A stretch of DNA of 64,000 nucleotides. It comes from Glebionis coronaria (lineage: Eukaryota; Streptophyta; Magnoliopsida; Asterales; Asteraceae). Below the pieces are notes generated by a model. It saw nothing but the letters and a program-made list of their open reading frames with translations. It was not told where the DNA came from and did no database searches. How positions within the stretch are numbered: the first letter of the stretch is position 1; every line of letters begins with the position of its first letter. Positions 1 to 11,254 of this stretch are shown piece by piece. The stretch covers positions 395,936,974-396,000,973 of the forward strand of contig CM046878.1 in assembly GCA_025667525.1 (NCBI GenBank), written 5' to 3'. A program made the position numbers and the translations under genes.

Positions 1-306
1 CGTTTCATACCGGGAAATGAGGATGAGTGTTTTGATCCGGGAGGTGACATTGATAATGCTATGATTGATAACAATACGGCTTTGCCGTTTGCTCAGCATC
101 CATTGTCTTTGGGGGATGACAATGTGCTTACTATACCCAACCCACCTCCCGTGGATCTTGACTTCACATACTATACGTATGTTGAAAGGACCTTTCTCCC
201 TTTTAAGACTTATTCCCCCGCCTCTCCTTTATTAATGTCTTCCGGGAACGAGGACAAGGTCTTTGATCCCGGTATCACATTCGAGGCTTCCCCATGGACC
301 ATTTAA
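1..306 (+). pseudogene. Downstream (3') ORF fragment of element A
   Basis: One frame stays open from base 1 to a TAA at 304-306, about 101 codons. It is acidic and proline-rich and holds two copies of a short motif reading roughly GNEDxxFDPG (codons about 5-14 and 82-91). A related FDLG ending closes the ORF of element J near 40170 on the other strand. Such ORFs sit after pol, or replace it, in Athila-like plant elements; their biochemical role is not known to me. Just after the stop, out of frame, lies a KNKRFLGG-like stretch (about 335-365) resembling the usual continuation, so the natural C-terminus is probably broken. The N-terminal part is outside the window. Confidence 0.55.
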
Positions 307-2162
307 TTTGGGGACGAGTCAGGCTCGTGACTCGGTCAACAAAAACAAGCGCTTTTTGGGAGGCAACCAATTATCTATCTATTTTCACCATAAGAGTAGG
401 GGGAGCCCCGTTGGTGTTTCTTGTTCTCTTTCTTATCATATGCAGGGATTAGAGCTTCAAAGACACACTCTTGATGACTTTTGACGAACCGTGATTCCGT
501 GTTCCCTTCTTCCCGGTTCTACCCTAAACTCTTTTCGATTCACTATTTTATATTTCTCAATATTAAAATAGGAATCTCTTTAGTTGTCTTTTCCTTAACG
601 AGATTTAAACAAAGTGCACAATGTTCTAAGTGTAGGGGAGTTTACTCCCACATGCTTAAACATTGAGGACAATGTTTATCTTAAGTGTAGGGGGGACTTC
701 TATCGAAGTTAAGTGGCCTTTTCCTTGTATTTGTCCTCATTTTAACCGGAAAATCAGTTTTTCGACATTTTTCAAAAATTTTAATCTATTTTGGCCTAGT
801 TGTAGTTCCCATTATTTGTGCTATTTTTCTCTTATTTTAATAAAATAGTTTTAGCAAGTTTAGATATCTTAGATATATTAGGCCCGTTGTGAATATTTTG
901 ACTCAACCCGAGTTTACTTATCCAAGTTCACTCTAGCTAGTATCCTTAACCATGCAGACCTTATATGGTTTATTAGGCTAAGCATCCACGAGTCTCATTC
1001 CTTGAGATTTTAAATTGTGGAGAACGAGAAATGATAGAGTTGGTTACAAGTTTGGTATTCTCTCATTAACTTATGTGAGTTAATTATGATCTTTTTCTCC
1101 CATCACTTGCTAATAAATTATCTTCAATAAGTAAGGTCGTACGATTTGAAAAGTTACTTAGCTTCTAGCCCAAGATCGTTTAAAAGTTGCTCGGTAATGA
1201 TAAGAGTTTATAGCCAAGGCATAACTTATGAAGCGGGGCGCGAAGATTGGCGAGTCCGAAAAGGCCCTAACAAGGCATGAGGATTCCATTTTATTGCTGA
1301 AGATCCAAAGTGATGTGAAAAGCATTATTCCCAAAGTCAATATGAAGGATCAAGACTCACGACGAAAAGCAATCAACTCCCATAAAGATGATGGAGAAGT
1401 CTATCCGAAAAGACCCTAACAAGGTATGAGGATAAATAGATCCAAGTCCGAAAAGGAGGCGGATCGTTGTATCTCAAAATCCCAAATAGAGATTGAAGAA
1501 ATAATCATGAAGTCGTGGTCAACAAAGTTGGAGTACCTCTCAAAAGTCTCCAAGTGAAGAAACTCTATGAACGATGAGAAGGCCATTATCTCAAGCACGT
1601 CTCTCAAGATAAGAAGTATGAAGTACATGCCAAATATCGGCCCGAGAAAGGTCTCAAATCGTGAACCAAGTTATGCCAAGATATGAACTTTTTGATATCC
1701 CGAGAAGCAGTTTTAAGAGATTTTGTCCTTTAGCTAACTATTGATCAAATCATCCTACTTTGCTTTCAGCCTTAATAAATTATCGAAATAAGTCAACAAT
1801 GCATCCTCGTGATCATTCAAGACATCAATAAAACATAAGAGATACCCATAGGAATAAGGGAGTTTAAGTGATTAATTGAATCGCATGAGTAAATGTCTGT
1901 TATGCTAACTTGTACTAACAATGATCTTGTTTTTAAGCTTGGCATGGGGAACGTGAAACTTGAGGGTGATAAACATTCATGACATACAAGCCCTAATATA
2001 AGTCTTAGATTTCTTTACAAGTTTCTTCCTTGTTGCATCTTGTTATTTTCTATCTTTTTGATTTTCCTTAGTTGTTTAATAAAGGCCAAGGTAGGTTGAT
2101 TATGATGGAAAGTGTAAACCTTGCTTTATTTCTAAGCATTGCATGAGGGCATTGCAATGGTT
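307..2162 (+). other. Non-coding 3' internal region of element A
   Basis: There is no credible ORF; the short frames are random openings. The block at about 895-1045 matches, in inverted orientation, about 39340-39490 of element J, including the phrase GGTTTATTAGGCTAAGCATC, so this 3' leader is shared by both families. A stretch reading CCGAAAAG-CCCTAACAAGG-ATGAGGA occurs twice, near 1255-1283 and 1403-1433, in degenerate form. Confidence 0.6.
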
Positions 2163-2176
2163 AAGTGTAGGGGATT
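2163..2176 (+). promoter_or_regulatory. Polypurine tract of element A
   Basis: The purine-rich AAGTGTAGGGGATT directly precedes the LTR start TGATAGG. Position and composition fit the primer for plus-strand DNA synthesis. Similar 'gtgtagggg' strings at 633 and 685 lie within the internal region and are not followed by an LTR. Confidence 0.7.
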
Positions 2177-2604
2177 TGATAGGTGTGAAAACACCCATCT
2201 TTTCTACCACTTAATTACATTAAAACGGGACCTAAACGTATATTTTATGTCGTAAATGGCGGAATTATGCGTGGTTTGTGTTTTTATTGTGTTTCAGGGT
2301 CGAGAAGGTGAAAAGTGGAGAAAACACGGCTTTCACGGGCTCTTATTGAAGGAAAAGACAAAAGACGAAGTCGAAAGATCAAAAGTGGAAAAAGAACGGA
2401 AGTCCAAGACCAATTCTGAAGATTTATCGAAGAAAAAGTCAAAAGACGGAAGTTTACTAAAAGCCGAAGAACTCAAGTCTAAATTATGAAGAAATCCCGA
2501 GACGAGTCTGAAAAGTCGAAGAATTTAAGAAGACTGAAAGACTGGAAGACTGAGGACCAAGAAAGAATGAAAGAAAGAGGGAGCCACCAACCACTCCCCT
2601 CTCC

Positions 2605-2612
2605 TATAAATA
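2605..2612 (+). promoter_or_regulatory. TATA box in LTR of element A
   Basis: TATAAATA within CTCCTATAAATACCACC, about 430 bases into the LTR. The equivalent place in element B's LTR has TATATATA. It likely marks the U3/R promoter of the element. Confidence 0.65.
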
Positions 2613-3021
2613 CCACCCTCACAACATGTGATAGGGTGGGTTAGTTTTAGGATTAGATTAGGAGTAGGTAGTTTCTTTCTCTAAACATATGCTTTCTCTC
2701 TCTAGATTAATTTGTGTTTAAGCTTTTGTTATTGAATCCATGCTTTTTAATTCATCATCTTCTTCCTTTCTAGTTTGATTTGTTCTTATTCATCATTGTT
2801 CATGTTCTTGAGTTTTTTTATTATTTTGATCAAGTGGGTTTTGATTAATTTGGTTATGTTTGTTAGTTTTGATGATTTATTTTGATTGATTATTGTTAGT
2901 TGATGCTTATTGGTTGTTTTGGTTTAATCTTTTGTTTGATTTTGATTAATTTGTGGATTGGATCGTGTTTACAGTACATCCCCTGTTCTTCGCTTGGTTG
3001 TTTCTGTATTTTATCATTTCC

Positions 3022-3296
3022 AGAAGTTCCGGATCAATGATCCTTCATTCGGAACATTGAACTTCCGTGTCATCATTCCTTCATTCGGAAGTCTAAAAAC
3101 TTCCGGATCAAGTGCTTCATCCGGAACTTTGAAAGTTCCGGATCAAGGGGTGCTCATTCGGAAGTCTGAAGTTCCGGATCAAGGGGTGCTCATTCGGAAG
3201 TCTAAAAACTTCCGGATCAAAGGTGCTTCATTCGGAACTCTGAGAGTTCCGGATCAAGGGCTCTTCATTCGGAAGTTTAAAACTTCCGAATGAAGG
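3022..3296 (+). repeat. Tandem array of hairpin-forming units in LTR A
   Basis: About seven units of roughly 30-37 bases alternate GTTCCGGATCAA with TTCATTCGGAA. Adjoining half-units are self-complementary, for example GGAAGT-CTAAAA-ACTTCC and GGAACTC-TGA-GAGTTCC, so each unit can fold. Two neighbouring units share AAGGGGTGCTCATTCGGAAG exactly. The array keeps a reading frame open by chance, giving a periodic peptide that I do not regard as a gene. Confidence 0.8.
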
Positions 3297-3719
3297 TTTC
3301 TGTCAAGTTTATTTTTGTTTGTTTTTTCCTTTTAAGTTCTTGTCTTTTATTTCTAAGATTATTTTTCCCGTCTTTTTATTTATGTGCACTTTTATTTGCT
3401 TTCCTTTTATTCAAGTTTAATTTCGTGTTATTTACTATTTAAAGTTTTGATTTTCACAATTTACTTTTTGTTAAGTTTTATTTTTACGTCCTTTCATTTC
3501 TTCCCTTTTATTTTTAAAGTTTTAATTTTTACACCGTTTTCATTTCAACTTGTTTTAGTATTAGTTTCTCGTCATTTATTATTCAGTCTTGCTCATTTAT
3601 TTTTCCAAAACCAAAATATTTGTTTCACCAAGAACAACCAATCTCACACAATTAACCGGAAATCAATTCGATTAGACACCGAGAAAACGAACTTTCAACG
3701 AGTAAAAATAGTGACATTA

Positions 3720-4579
3720 TTCGGCAACATATGTATCACAGTTTAAGGGGAGGTTTTAGGAACCTTTAGGACTTTTGGGTATTCTTATAATACTCTTATC
3801 ACAATTCTAGATTGTGTCCACATGTGAGTATGAGTTAGTTTACTAAATCATGATACACTGTAGCATGCAAAGTTGACATACTATGCATGTTGCCAAGACA
3901 TTTTTGGCCTAGAATTGGATGTGGTCTGTTGGGAGACTTGGGAATGATTTATAATGGGTTTACCTGGGAGTTAAAAGGAATTTTATGAGATAACTTAGTT
4001 GTTAAGAATTTTGGTTAGCAAAGGACACTAGATGACTGTTATGTCTATCTTGCATAAGCAAGTGTGCATAACTGGACACTGCTTGCCGCCCTATAATAAT
4101 TATCAATTTATAGGTTATCTTCACTAGGATAAATTACTTTGTTAAGGTCCTTTTTCATTTTTATTACTTTCATTTTTGGACGCTGACAAATATTTTTCCA
4201 AGCGTTGTTATGACCAATTTAGACGTTGATATGGCTTTGGCAAACGTTGACAAGAATATAGCCGTTGGGCGTTGATGGGCTATTTTTGACTGTTGACACT
4301 CATTGGGACCTACCTAGTTGTTATTTTTGACGAATTTTGGGGCCGTAATTTTGGGAGTATATAACTTCTAATTAATGCACAAGATAAATTATTTTCTTTT
4401 CAAGATTTTCATCATTATATTTTGAAAATTTCTTGCCTTATTTTTTACCAATCACATGTGCATATCTCTCCTATATATTTGGCTCCTATTTTTAAACAGG
4501 GTATCTTATATTCTTGTCTAACACTTTTTCTTCTATAATTCATCTTTCTTAATAATTCACAAACACCATTCTTCAAATA
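3720..4579 (+). other. Region upstream of the envelope-position ORF in element G
   Basis: There is no ORF of note. A purine-rich GTTTAAGGGGAGG at 3741-3753 resembles the tract before G's LTR and could be a second internal polypurine tract marking the end of pol. From about 4178 to 4310 the sequence repeats forms of GCTGACA, CGTTGTTA, CGTTGATA and CGTTGACA. It is AT-rich just before the ATG at 4580. Confidence 0.5.
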
Positions 4580-7500
4580 ATGGCACTAAATTTTAAACCA
4601 AGTGACTTGGTATTGGGATTCAGGAGTCAGCACAACATGATTGCTTATTTGGAGGATGATGATACTTTGTTTCCACAATACACTCAGATGGTGGCGTATT
4701 TGAATGCATCTCCAATTAGGTATGCACTTTCTCATGCTCCTCTCATCCCTGTCACTCATATTAAGCAGTTTTGGAACACTGTCAGTTCCTCAACAATTAA
4801 TAATGTGACTACATTATCAGTTATTGTTCATGGGCGTACTTGGGTGGTTACTGAAGCCTTGGTTCGCCAGGCTTTGCATCTTAATGATGCAGATGGTATA
4901 ACCACCCTCCCCATAAATGAAATAGAACAAGGACTTCGGGCTTTAGGGTATCCTTTCCCTGATGAGGGCACTTTAAACAAATATCATAAACAAGAGTTTT
5001 CCCTAGCCTAGAAGTACCTCATACATGTCATCCTTCAATGTTTGAGTCCCAAATGTACTGCACACAATGAAATTAATAGATCAATTGCTAGTGCAATTGT
5101 GTGCATTGCAAATGGGCAAAAGTTTAATTTTTCAAAACTGGTTTTTGATGGCATGTGTAAAAAAAAGGGAATAAGATGACTTTGGCTTATCCCAGATTTT
5201 TGCAAATGGTTTTTGATGTGCAAAATTACTGCACAAGGGATCATGATGATTTTTATGAGATCCAAGTGCAAAAGAAAGCTATTTTTACCAAGATGAACTC
5301 ACCCCCTCACCGTGAATTACCCCTCACCCAAGCTATGCTTGCTGTTATTGCAGCAGCACAACCCCAACCAGACCCACAACCACAACTTGACTCAATACCA
5401 GAACCTTTGCCTTCACCTCAACACATGGGAATTTACCAACAACCCTTCAACGCTGACACCTTAAATGTTGGCGTTGACATAAGTAATCCAAACGTTGACA
5501 CGTTTCCTTCACAGACCCAAACACCCCTTAACCTTCAAACAACCACCAAATCTACATCATCTTCTACCCCACCTGAATATAGGTTGCAAAAACGCCCAAG
5601 GACTACCGGAGTGTTCTCCTCTATTGGTCCTAGCCATGTAGCAGAGAGAACCACCACCACAAGTGTGGTTGGTGATATGGATAAGGCTGGGACTATTGGT
5701 GCTAGCTTAGATGCAGGCCAAGACAGTGCTAACATATTTAATACCTCATCCATGCCCCATGACTCTACTTTGGGAGGTGAAATACCCATTCTAGAGGAGG
5801 GCATATTGGAACTATACACATTGATGGAATTGACGGCTGTCTGCATTAGCTTGCAAAAGAAAAATGCAGACTTGGTACAAACAGTCAGTACACAAGGCCT
5901 TGAACTCAAGCAATTGAGAGAGAGGATTGTTATTTTGGAGAATGCTAACACTAGGCGTGGAATGGAAGATTCTTCAAAAGGGGAGGATGAGCAGATTAAT
6001 GTGAGTGACAAAGGCTCACATGATGGAGAATCTTTGGGTGTTGCTGAAGCCCTAACTGAATTGAAGAAGCAACAAGGTTTTGATAGATCTCTGGTTACTC
6101 CTACATATATGAACTTGTCGTTTACAGCTATGTTGGAGCAGTTTACAAGAGGAGCTGAGACAAGTAATTTAGGCGTTGACAAGCAAAATTTGAACGCTGA
6201 CACACCAAGCGCTGACAAGAGTAAATTGGGCACTGACACAAGGAATTTGAGTGTTGACAGGCCTGCAGATATGGTTGATGTATTCCAGTCATTAGCTATC
6301 ATCAAAGAAGTGTCTTCACAGGTATTACCATCTTCTTTACCCATCATTTATCCATTAGATAAGGGTAAAGGAATCATGGTAGAAGTAGAAGTTCCAAAGG
6401 ATGCAGCACAAGTAGAGTTTAATTCAAGGTTGGCTGCACAACTTATGGAACAAGAAAGCAAGAAGGTTGGTGAATCACCATTTGTTTTCACTTCTGAGGT
6501 ACAAGAAGGAAGTGATGAAGAAAGTTCAGATTCAAGTGTGATGATAATTAAACAACCAGAAAGACTTGAATATGGTGATGACTTGGAAAGGGAGAAGCTT
6601 AGAGAGTTAAAATTGAAAGTAGACTTTGATATGCTAGAAGTAGTTCAGATGTACCATGCTTGGGAGAATAGGATTATGGAGAATCCAGATTTGACTATTT
6701 CAGACCAAATTTGGGTATTGGAGATTCTTCTAAGAGTTCAAAGAGACTGCAAGGTAATTCTGAAACATAAGGCTAGCAATGTTTTTTCACTGCTGAAGAG
6801 GGATAGAAGAGAGCTTTACTACATGTTACTCAGATGTCATGGAACTGGATGGACCTTCAAGAAATTGCAGGAATTATCCTTTCAAGAATTGGAGTACAAG
6901 GCTTTTCCCATTTGGGCAAGAGTGCAGGAAATGAACACTCTTAGACTTCTTTCAGATGAAAGGAAAGAAGAACTTGCAGAAGAGATGGAGCTTCAGAAGG
7001 CAATGATTGTTCCAAGGCCTTTGAAGAAGGGAGTCCCACTTGAGTTTCATAAAGATCTAAATAAAGTGGTTCCCAGTGAAGCTGTTCTTAGAAGGAGCAT
7101 TAACCTCTCACCCATGGAAGCTTCAGATATGGTACAAGTGTTACATCTTGATGCCAGAAACCCTATCATTAGCTATGAAGAAGATGCAAGTAGGTTTTGG
7201 AAGATTGGTAGATATGGGAAAGAGGTACACACATTTACTACTCTTATGTCTCTCTTTGCAAGTATGGATAGAGAAGACTTGGCAGACCTTTGGAGGTTGT
7301 TGATAGCCAAGTATGAGACTGAAGCTCCTACTTCAGTCAATGGAATAAAACTTTGGTCAACATTCAAGAGAATGTGTGCACCAGAAGAAGAAGATCCTGT
7401 TTGGAAGGATCTTGAGGATGATATCAGTGGTCTTCAATGGCGTTTGTATTCAGCTGCTGGTGTGTATTATTTGAGGTCTACAAAGTTTGCTGAGTATCTT

Positions 7501-7635
7501 CTTGTAGATGCTCAGTATCCCATGTCCAAAGAAGTTTTGGACAAGATGAAGACAAATCAGCTGGAGATGGACTATTCAAGTGACGTGGCCAAAGATTTGA
7601 TTAGGCATGTTTATTACCAATATGATAAGATTTAA
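4580..7635 (+). pseudogene. Envelope-position ORF of a SIRE-like copia element, broken
   Basis: Two open frames make up one damaged gene of about 1,000 codons. The first (4580-5011, 143 codons) carries a domain with MVAYLNASPIRYAL, KQFWNT and VRQALHLNDADG. It ends at a TAG where the family usually has tryptophan; the same frame then continues (KYLIHVIL, FNFSKLVFDGM) to about 5177. A one-base length change in or near the A8 run at about 5160 shifts to the second frame (5176-7635, 819 codons) at YPRFLQMV. That part has a Pro/Gln/Ser-rich linker, a possible coiled coil at codons about 210-257, VD-containing repeats (codons about 95-115 and 335-360) and an acidic, helical C-terminus. Similar plant proteins are often mislabelled in databases; I see no SNARE, longin or clear transmembrane segment. 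Function is unknown. Confidence 0.65.
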
Positions 7636-7690
7636 GATTCCTCCTAGTTCTTAATTTTTATTCAGAAACTTGATTACTAGAGTAGATATC

Positions 7691-7706
7691 AAGTTTAGGG
7701 GAGGAT
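7691..7706 (+). promoter_or_regulatory. Polypurine tract of element G
   Basis: AAGTTTAGGGGAGGAT sits 55 bases after the ORF's stop codon and immediately before the LTR start TGATGGG. This arrangement is typical of SIRE-like copia elements. Confidence 0.75.
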
Positions 7707-7734
7707 TGATGGGAATAAAATGTAGCCAGTGCAC

Positions 7735-7862
7735 TTGAACGCTGACAAGAAGAAAACAAGTGTTGATAAGAAGAAAACAAATGTTGACAGATCAAGCATT
7801 GACAGGAAGAAGTCAAGTGTTGATAGGTTGAAGACAAGCACTGATAGAAAGATATGGTCTAT
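7735..7862 (+). repeat. GTTGACA-type repeats at start of LTR G
   Basis: Six to seven degenerate units of about 20 bases: GCTGACAAGAAGAAAACAAG, then variants with TGTTGATAAG, TGTTGACAG, ATTGACAGG, TGTTGATAGG and CACTGATAG. The core is the same as the motif scattered through the ORF and its upstream region. Confidence 0.7.
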
Positions 7863-7977
7863 GCGTATTTTGGTTCTAGTTTGTTTCTAGTAAAGATAGG
7901 ATCAACAATGTATTTTCTATAATTATCATTACCTAGAATAGCTGATACGTAGACTCTTGTACAAGGCTTCTTATGTC

Positions 7978-7985
7978 TATAAAAG
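7978..7985 (+). promoter_or_regulatory. TATA box in LTR of element G
   Basis: TATAAAAG, preceded by GTC, in the middle of the LTR and followed by T-rich sequence. It is the likely core promoter. Confidence 0.6.
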
Positions 7986-8224
7986 AAGACCTTTAGGTTA
8001 TGTTTCATATAAGTTTTTCATACGTTTAACAATTTCATTGTAAGCAAGTTCGTTATTATCAATCAAGTGAAAGTTTGTTTTACAACTGTTTGTGTGTTCT
8101 TGTTTGAGTGTTAATTCCGCATAACACTTAAAATTTTTTTATACATAAACAAAGTTTCTCTACGTGTTTACCTTGATCTAATCTCGTTTACACAAGCTAA
8201 ATCGATCTAAGTTTGGGGTCAACA

Positions 8225-10017
8225 AATACATGGCACCACAAAATGGATATACCCTTTGGAGGGTACCTTGAATTTCCTAGGGATGTTCCAGAATTGGACG
8301 TGAGTCATGTGTCTTGACTCGTGTCCTGGAGATATAAGCATGACATGTGTCTTGACCGGTGTCTTGACATGTGTCTTCGGAAAGTATACATGAGACATGT
8401 GTTTTGACTGATGTCTTGACATGTGTCTCGAGATGCGAAACAAATAGAACTACAACTATTAGGTTATTATGCCAAGATTGGCGGATCTGTTAGACTACTG
8501 ATCCATTGTATTTCTGATCACGTCCGTGGCCGAAGCTTCGATTACGATTGCTAGGATAGTTGCTGTCATAGTAATGGTTACTATCGTCTTGTCTGTCAGT
8601 TCCATGACGGTCATTCTCATGACTGTGATTCATGTAACTATTCAGCTGAGTGACCAGCTGGTACCGGTTCGCACTCATACGACTGAAACGACAACTGAAT
8701 GACGTGTGACATGTAACTATTAGGGACAATGATTGATGAAAATTGTCTGGTGGTGAAGAATCTTCTCGTCCAATCTCTTTGATCTAAAGCCTTTGTCTTC
8801 GTCTTGTAAGATCTCCAGGTTGTGAACATCATCAACATCTCGTAGCGTCTCCAACATCCGCAGCATCAACCCTTAGTAACATCTCCAAGCTATGAGTGGC
8901 ATCAGCAATTTGTAGAGTATCAGCAAGTGGAATACGCACATGGGATACGGTACATAGAGTACACATGGAATGTACATGGAATGTACATGAAATGATCGGT
9001 ATGGGGTCGATCATCTGATATGATTTTACAGAAAATAATTGGTTAAACTGTTAGAAAGACCATCATGATAACCTGGCAATGCCAGTATATATATCTCATT
9101 CTGGTTGCATAGAGAAACGCTAACGTGTGGTTAAACGAATTTCAACGATGAATTTCCTAAAAGCGTGATTAATGAAAACCAACCATGACTATCATGAAAG
9201 TAGGATTTAAGTGAATTCCAAAAGTGTCTTGCATGAAAGCATAAACAACAAAAGAGACGTAAGACATAATCACGTGAAGACGAAGTCATCATGAAGAAAC
9301 ATGAAACAATCTATCATAAAGAGTGTATAACATAATCAGCATGAAACTGAAGTTAACCATGATAGTATGAAAACATACCTGACATAAAATATAGTAACTT
9401 ATGAGGGGACATGAAAAAATTTTATGGCAATAAATCATGAGAAAAATTTTATGCATGAAAAACAGTGCATGAATGAATGATGCCATTTATAAAAACCTTT
9501 ATATGTGCAAGGGGACGCCTATGGGTCAGTCCCAAAACAAAAGACATGGCGAGGGGACGCCTATGGGTCGGTCCCAAAGTTAAAAGTTTCGATAAAAGCA
9601 CATGCGACTAAATAGGGCCAGTCCTGTACCAACCGTTACTTAATCAAAATTCCTTCAACAATGATACATGAAACATAAATAAGTAACAATCATCTGTCAA
9701 AACTTATTAGAAAAACAAATTTATGTGACTAATTATGAACTACTGGGGTTCATTCCACATAGTCCCAGTTCACGAGGAACATCATGCATGACACAATGAC
9801 ACATAACTGAATATGAATGACGGTTGTCCATCCATATTAGTAAAACAATACCGATGAAAACATCAAGGTTAAAACATCAAAGTGCTGAAAACATCATGGT
9901 TAAAACAACAATGCGTTGAACACATCAATACGTGGAATAACAAGCTTGGCTTAGGAAGCTCCTGGTGACTACCCACTAGTCACAGGTCAAGTTTTAGAGC
10001 CTACAGGTCGAAGCTTT
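8225..10017 (-). pseudogene. Decayed leader and gag region of element H
   Basis: No long frame survives. On the - strand, from about 8838 to 8490, overlapping short frames contain a basic, Asn/Ser/Arg-rich stretch (SNRNRSFGHGRDQK) like the linker before zinc knuckles in Ty3 gag, but no CCHC knuckle is readable. A 27-base phrase with GGGGACGCCTATGGGTC occurs twice (about 9510-9538 and 9552-9580). The position just downstream of the primer site fits leader plus gag. The assignment is positional rather than by clear homology. Confidence 0.35.
8296..8426. repeat. Short repeats of ATGTGTCTTGAC
   Basis: At least six close variants of (AC)ATGTGTCTTGAC or GTGTCTTGACA occur in about 130 bases, spaced mostly 16-24 bases apart. 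On the - strand they would encode a Thr/His/Val/Lys-rich periodic peptide, but there is no independent sign of coding. Confidence 0.6.
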
Positions 10018-10030
10018 GGCTCTAATACCA
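10018..10030 (-). promoter_or_regulatory. Primer-binding site of element H
   Basis: The - strand reads TGGTATTAGAGCC, one base from the plant copia/Tekay site TGGTATCAGAGCC that pairs with initiator-methionine tRNA. It starts four bases after the LTR end. Confidence 0.85.
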
Positions 10031-11254
10031 TAATTGTAACACCCCACTTTGATAAGTGAATCTTTACCCGTAATTATGGCGTGTCATCAAAGCATGCAAG
10101 GTAATATGTAGTAAAACATATATGACCATAGGGAAAACCAGAATCAAACATCGGTTCCGAAACATAAGCCCAAAACATAATAAATTAAAGGAAGTAAGAA
10201 ATGACTAAACAAGCACAAGTATATGAAGGCAAAGGAAGAAGTATATGGCAGCTTCCATCCTATGCACATCCTCCAAATGCTCGAGTCCTGGGTACCAGCC
10301 GTTTTGAAAACATGAAAGGAAAACGGCTGAGCATAACGCTCAGTGCACGGATGTACAACATAGTGTGAATGGCTGAAACATAAATAAGACTAATAGCAAC
10401 GGAAATAACAAAGTCCTGGATAACCAGACATAACTTATGAAAACTGGTTTTATAGTTTGAAAAGCTTTATGTTTATCTTATAAAATCTGTTTAACATCCA
10501 TTAGCCAATATAGGTCATGAAAATATCAACGTGCATGAACACTTGGAGGGGTGACCTCGTCATGCAATTAGAGGGGCTGCCTCTAACTAATATAACTGTT
10601 TGGGTAGGAGGGATCAGCTCCTTGTGAAGGATGCAAGGCACACACCACATTCACCTGAATAATCTGTTGAAAACATGTAAACTAGGATGCACCCATACGC
10701 CCCACATGATAATAATAATAATAATATGGCCAAAAGTTGAAGGGACGCCACGAGCTATCACTCCGTCGTGGTGGAGTCATAACACTGGTGCCTCCAGTGT
10801 TATGGTTATGGTACCTCCATAACTAGGTGAAACTGGTCATGCATGTATATGGCTTTAGGTATCTATTTAAACATAAGCAATTCAGAAACATATAAAACAT
10901 ATACTAGGGAAAACAGTTGCTGCATTTGGGAAATCCTAATAAGGAAGAATGTCCATATTGAAAGGACGGAGAATTCGTACCTTAAGTCCAGTGAACGAAG
11001 AAGACAAACGAAAGAGAGTCCTACTTCGATCTCACTAATGCTACATACTAATATACGTATATAAGTATTCTGATTAATGGGAACGTAACTGGTTTTATAT
11101 CATGTGTTAGCTTGTTTTATATGTTCATGTCATTTTTTCACTGATTTTAACATTATGATGTGTTTATCATGTATTCTGTATATTCTGATTAAGTATTACT
11201 GGTATTTCTTGTATTATTATACTTGTTGTGTAATAATAAGTAACTTCCTAAAAA

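Larger units (their letters stand above)
1..3719 (+). mobile_element. Element A: 3' part of an Athila-like Ty3 retrotransposon
   Basis: The left edge cuts this element, so gag and pol are outside the window. What remains, in order, is the end of a downstream ORF, about 1.85 kb of non-coding internal sequence, a purine-rich tract and a 3' LTR. The LTR opening at 2177 matches the opening of element B's 5' LTR at 14209, and B has an Athila-type gag and a tRNA-Asp-type primer-binding site, which sets the family. The right boundary (3719) is placed where the LTR end resembles B's end just before its primer site (both end in ATTA). A appears inserted into element G. The duplication cannot be tested because the left end is missing. 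Confidence 0.75.
2177..3719 (+). repeat. 3' LTR of element A
   Basis: It starts TGATAGGTGTGAAAACACC after the polypurine tract and is about 1.54 kb long. The first roughly 350 bases align by eye with element B's LTR (14209 on): GTGTGAAAACAC, TATTTTATGTCGTA, GCGTGGTTTGTGTTTTTATTG, a purine-rich AAGAACGGAAGTCCAAG block, then a TATA box. The tail (CACCAAGAAC...AATCAATTCGA) also matches B's tail. The open frames at 2256-2489 and 2958-3293 lie wholly inside the LTR and are not genes. Confidence 0.8.
3720..8224 (+). mobile_element. Element G: 3' part of a SIRE-like Ty1/copia retrotransposon
   Basis: It contains an inter-ORF region, a long envelope-position ORF, a polypurine tract (7691-7706) and a 518-bp LTR with a TATA box. 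SIRE-type copia elements are known for an extra ORF between pol and the 3' LTR. The pol part would lie left of element A, outside the window. The recurring motif CGYTGACA or GTTGACA is present before, within and after the ORF, which ties the three parts together as one element. The copia assignment rests on this architecture and on remembered similarity of the ORF; no pol is visible here. Confidence 0.65.
7707..8224 (+). repeat. 3' LTR of element G
   Basis: It runs from TGATGGG to GGGGTCAACA, 518 bp, with TG and CA termini. A TATA box lies about 270 bases in. The end is inferred from the CA terminus and from the change to unrelated, - strand Tekay-like sequence afterwards. No partner LTR is visible to confirm it. 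Confidence 0.65.

Noticed and set aside
2256..2489. 77-codon lysine-rich ORF
   Set aside because: It lies in LTR A, and a matching frame exists in LTR B (14303-14512), both spanning the promoter-proximal purine-rich block; it is conserved LTR sequence rather than a gene.
2958..3293. 111-codon ORF with a repeating VPDQGVLIRKSE-type peptide
   Set aside because: It is the translation of a tandem hairpin array in the LTR; the array, not a protein, explains the periodicity.
4580..5011. Labelling the product as a synaptobrevin/longin protein
   Set aside because: Database names of similar plant sequences may say so, but no SNARE coiled coil, longin fold signature or membrane anchor is visible; the position before an LTR fits a retrotransposon ORF.
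5535..6347. 270-codon ORF on the - strand
   Set aside because: It overlaps the envelope-position ORF on the other strand and has no recognisable motif; a shadow frame.
9014..10035. Intact gag gene of element H
   Set aside because: No frame longer than about 65 codons and no CCHC motif; only positional evidence remains.
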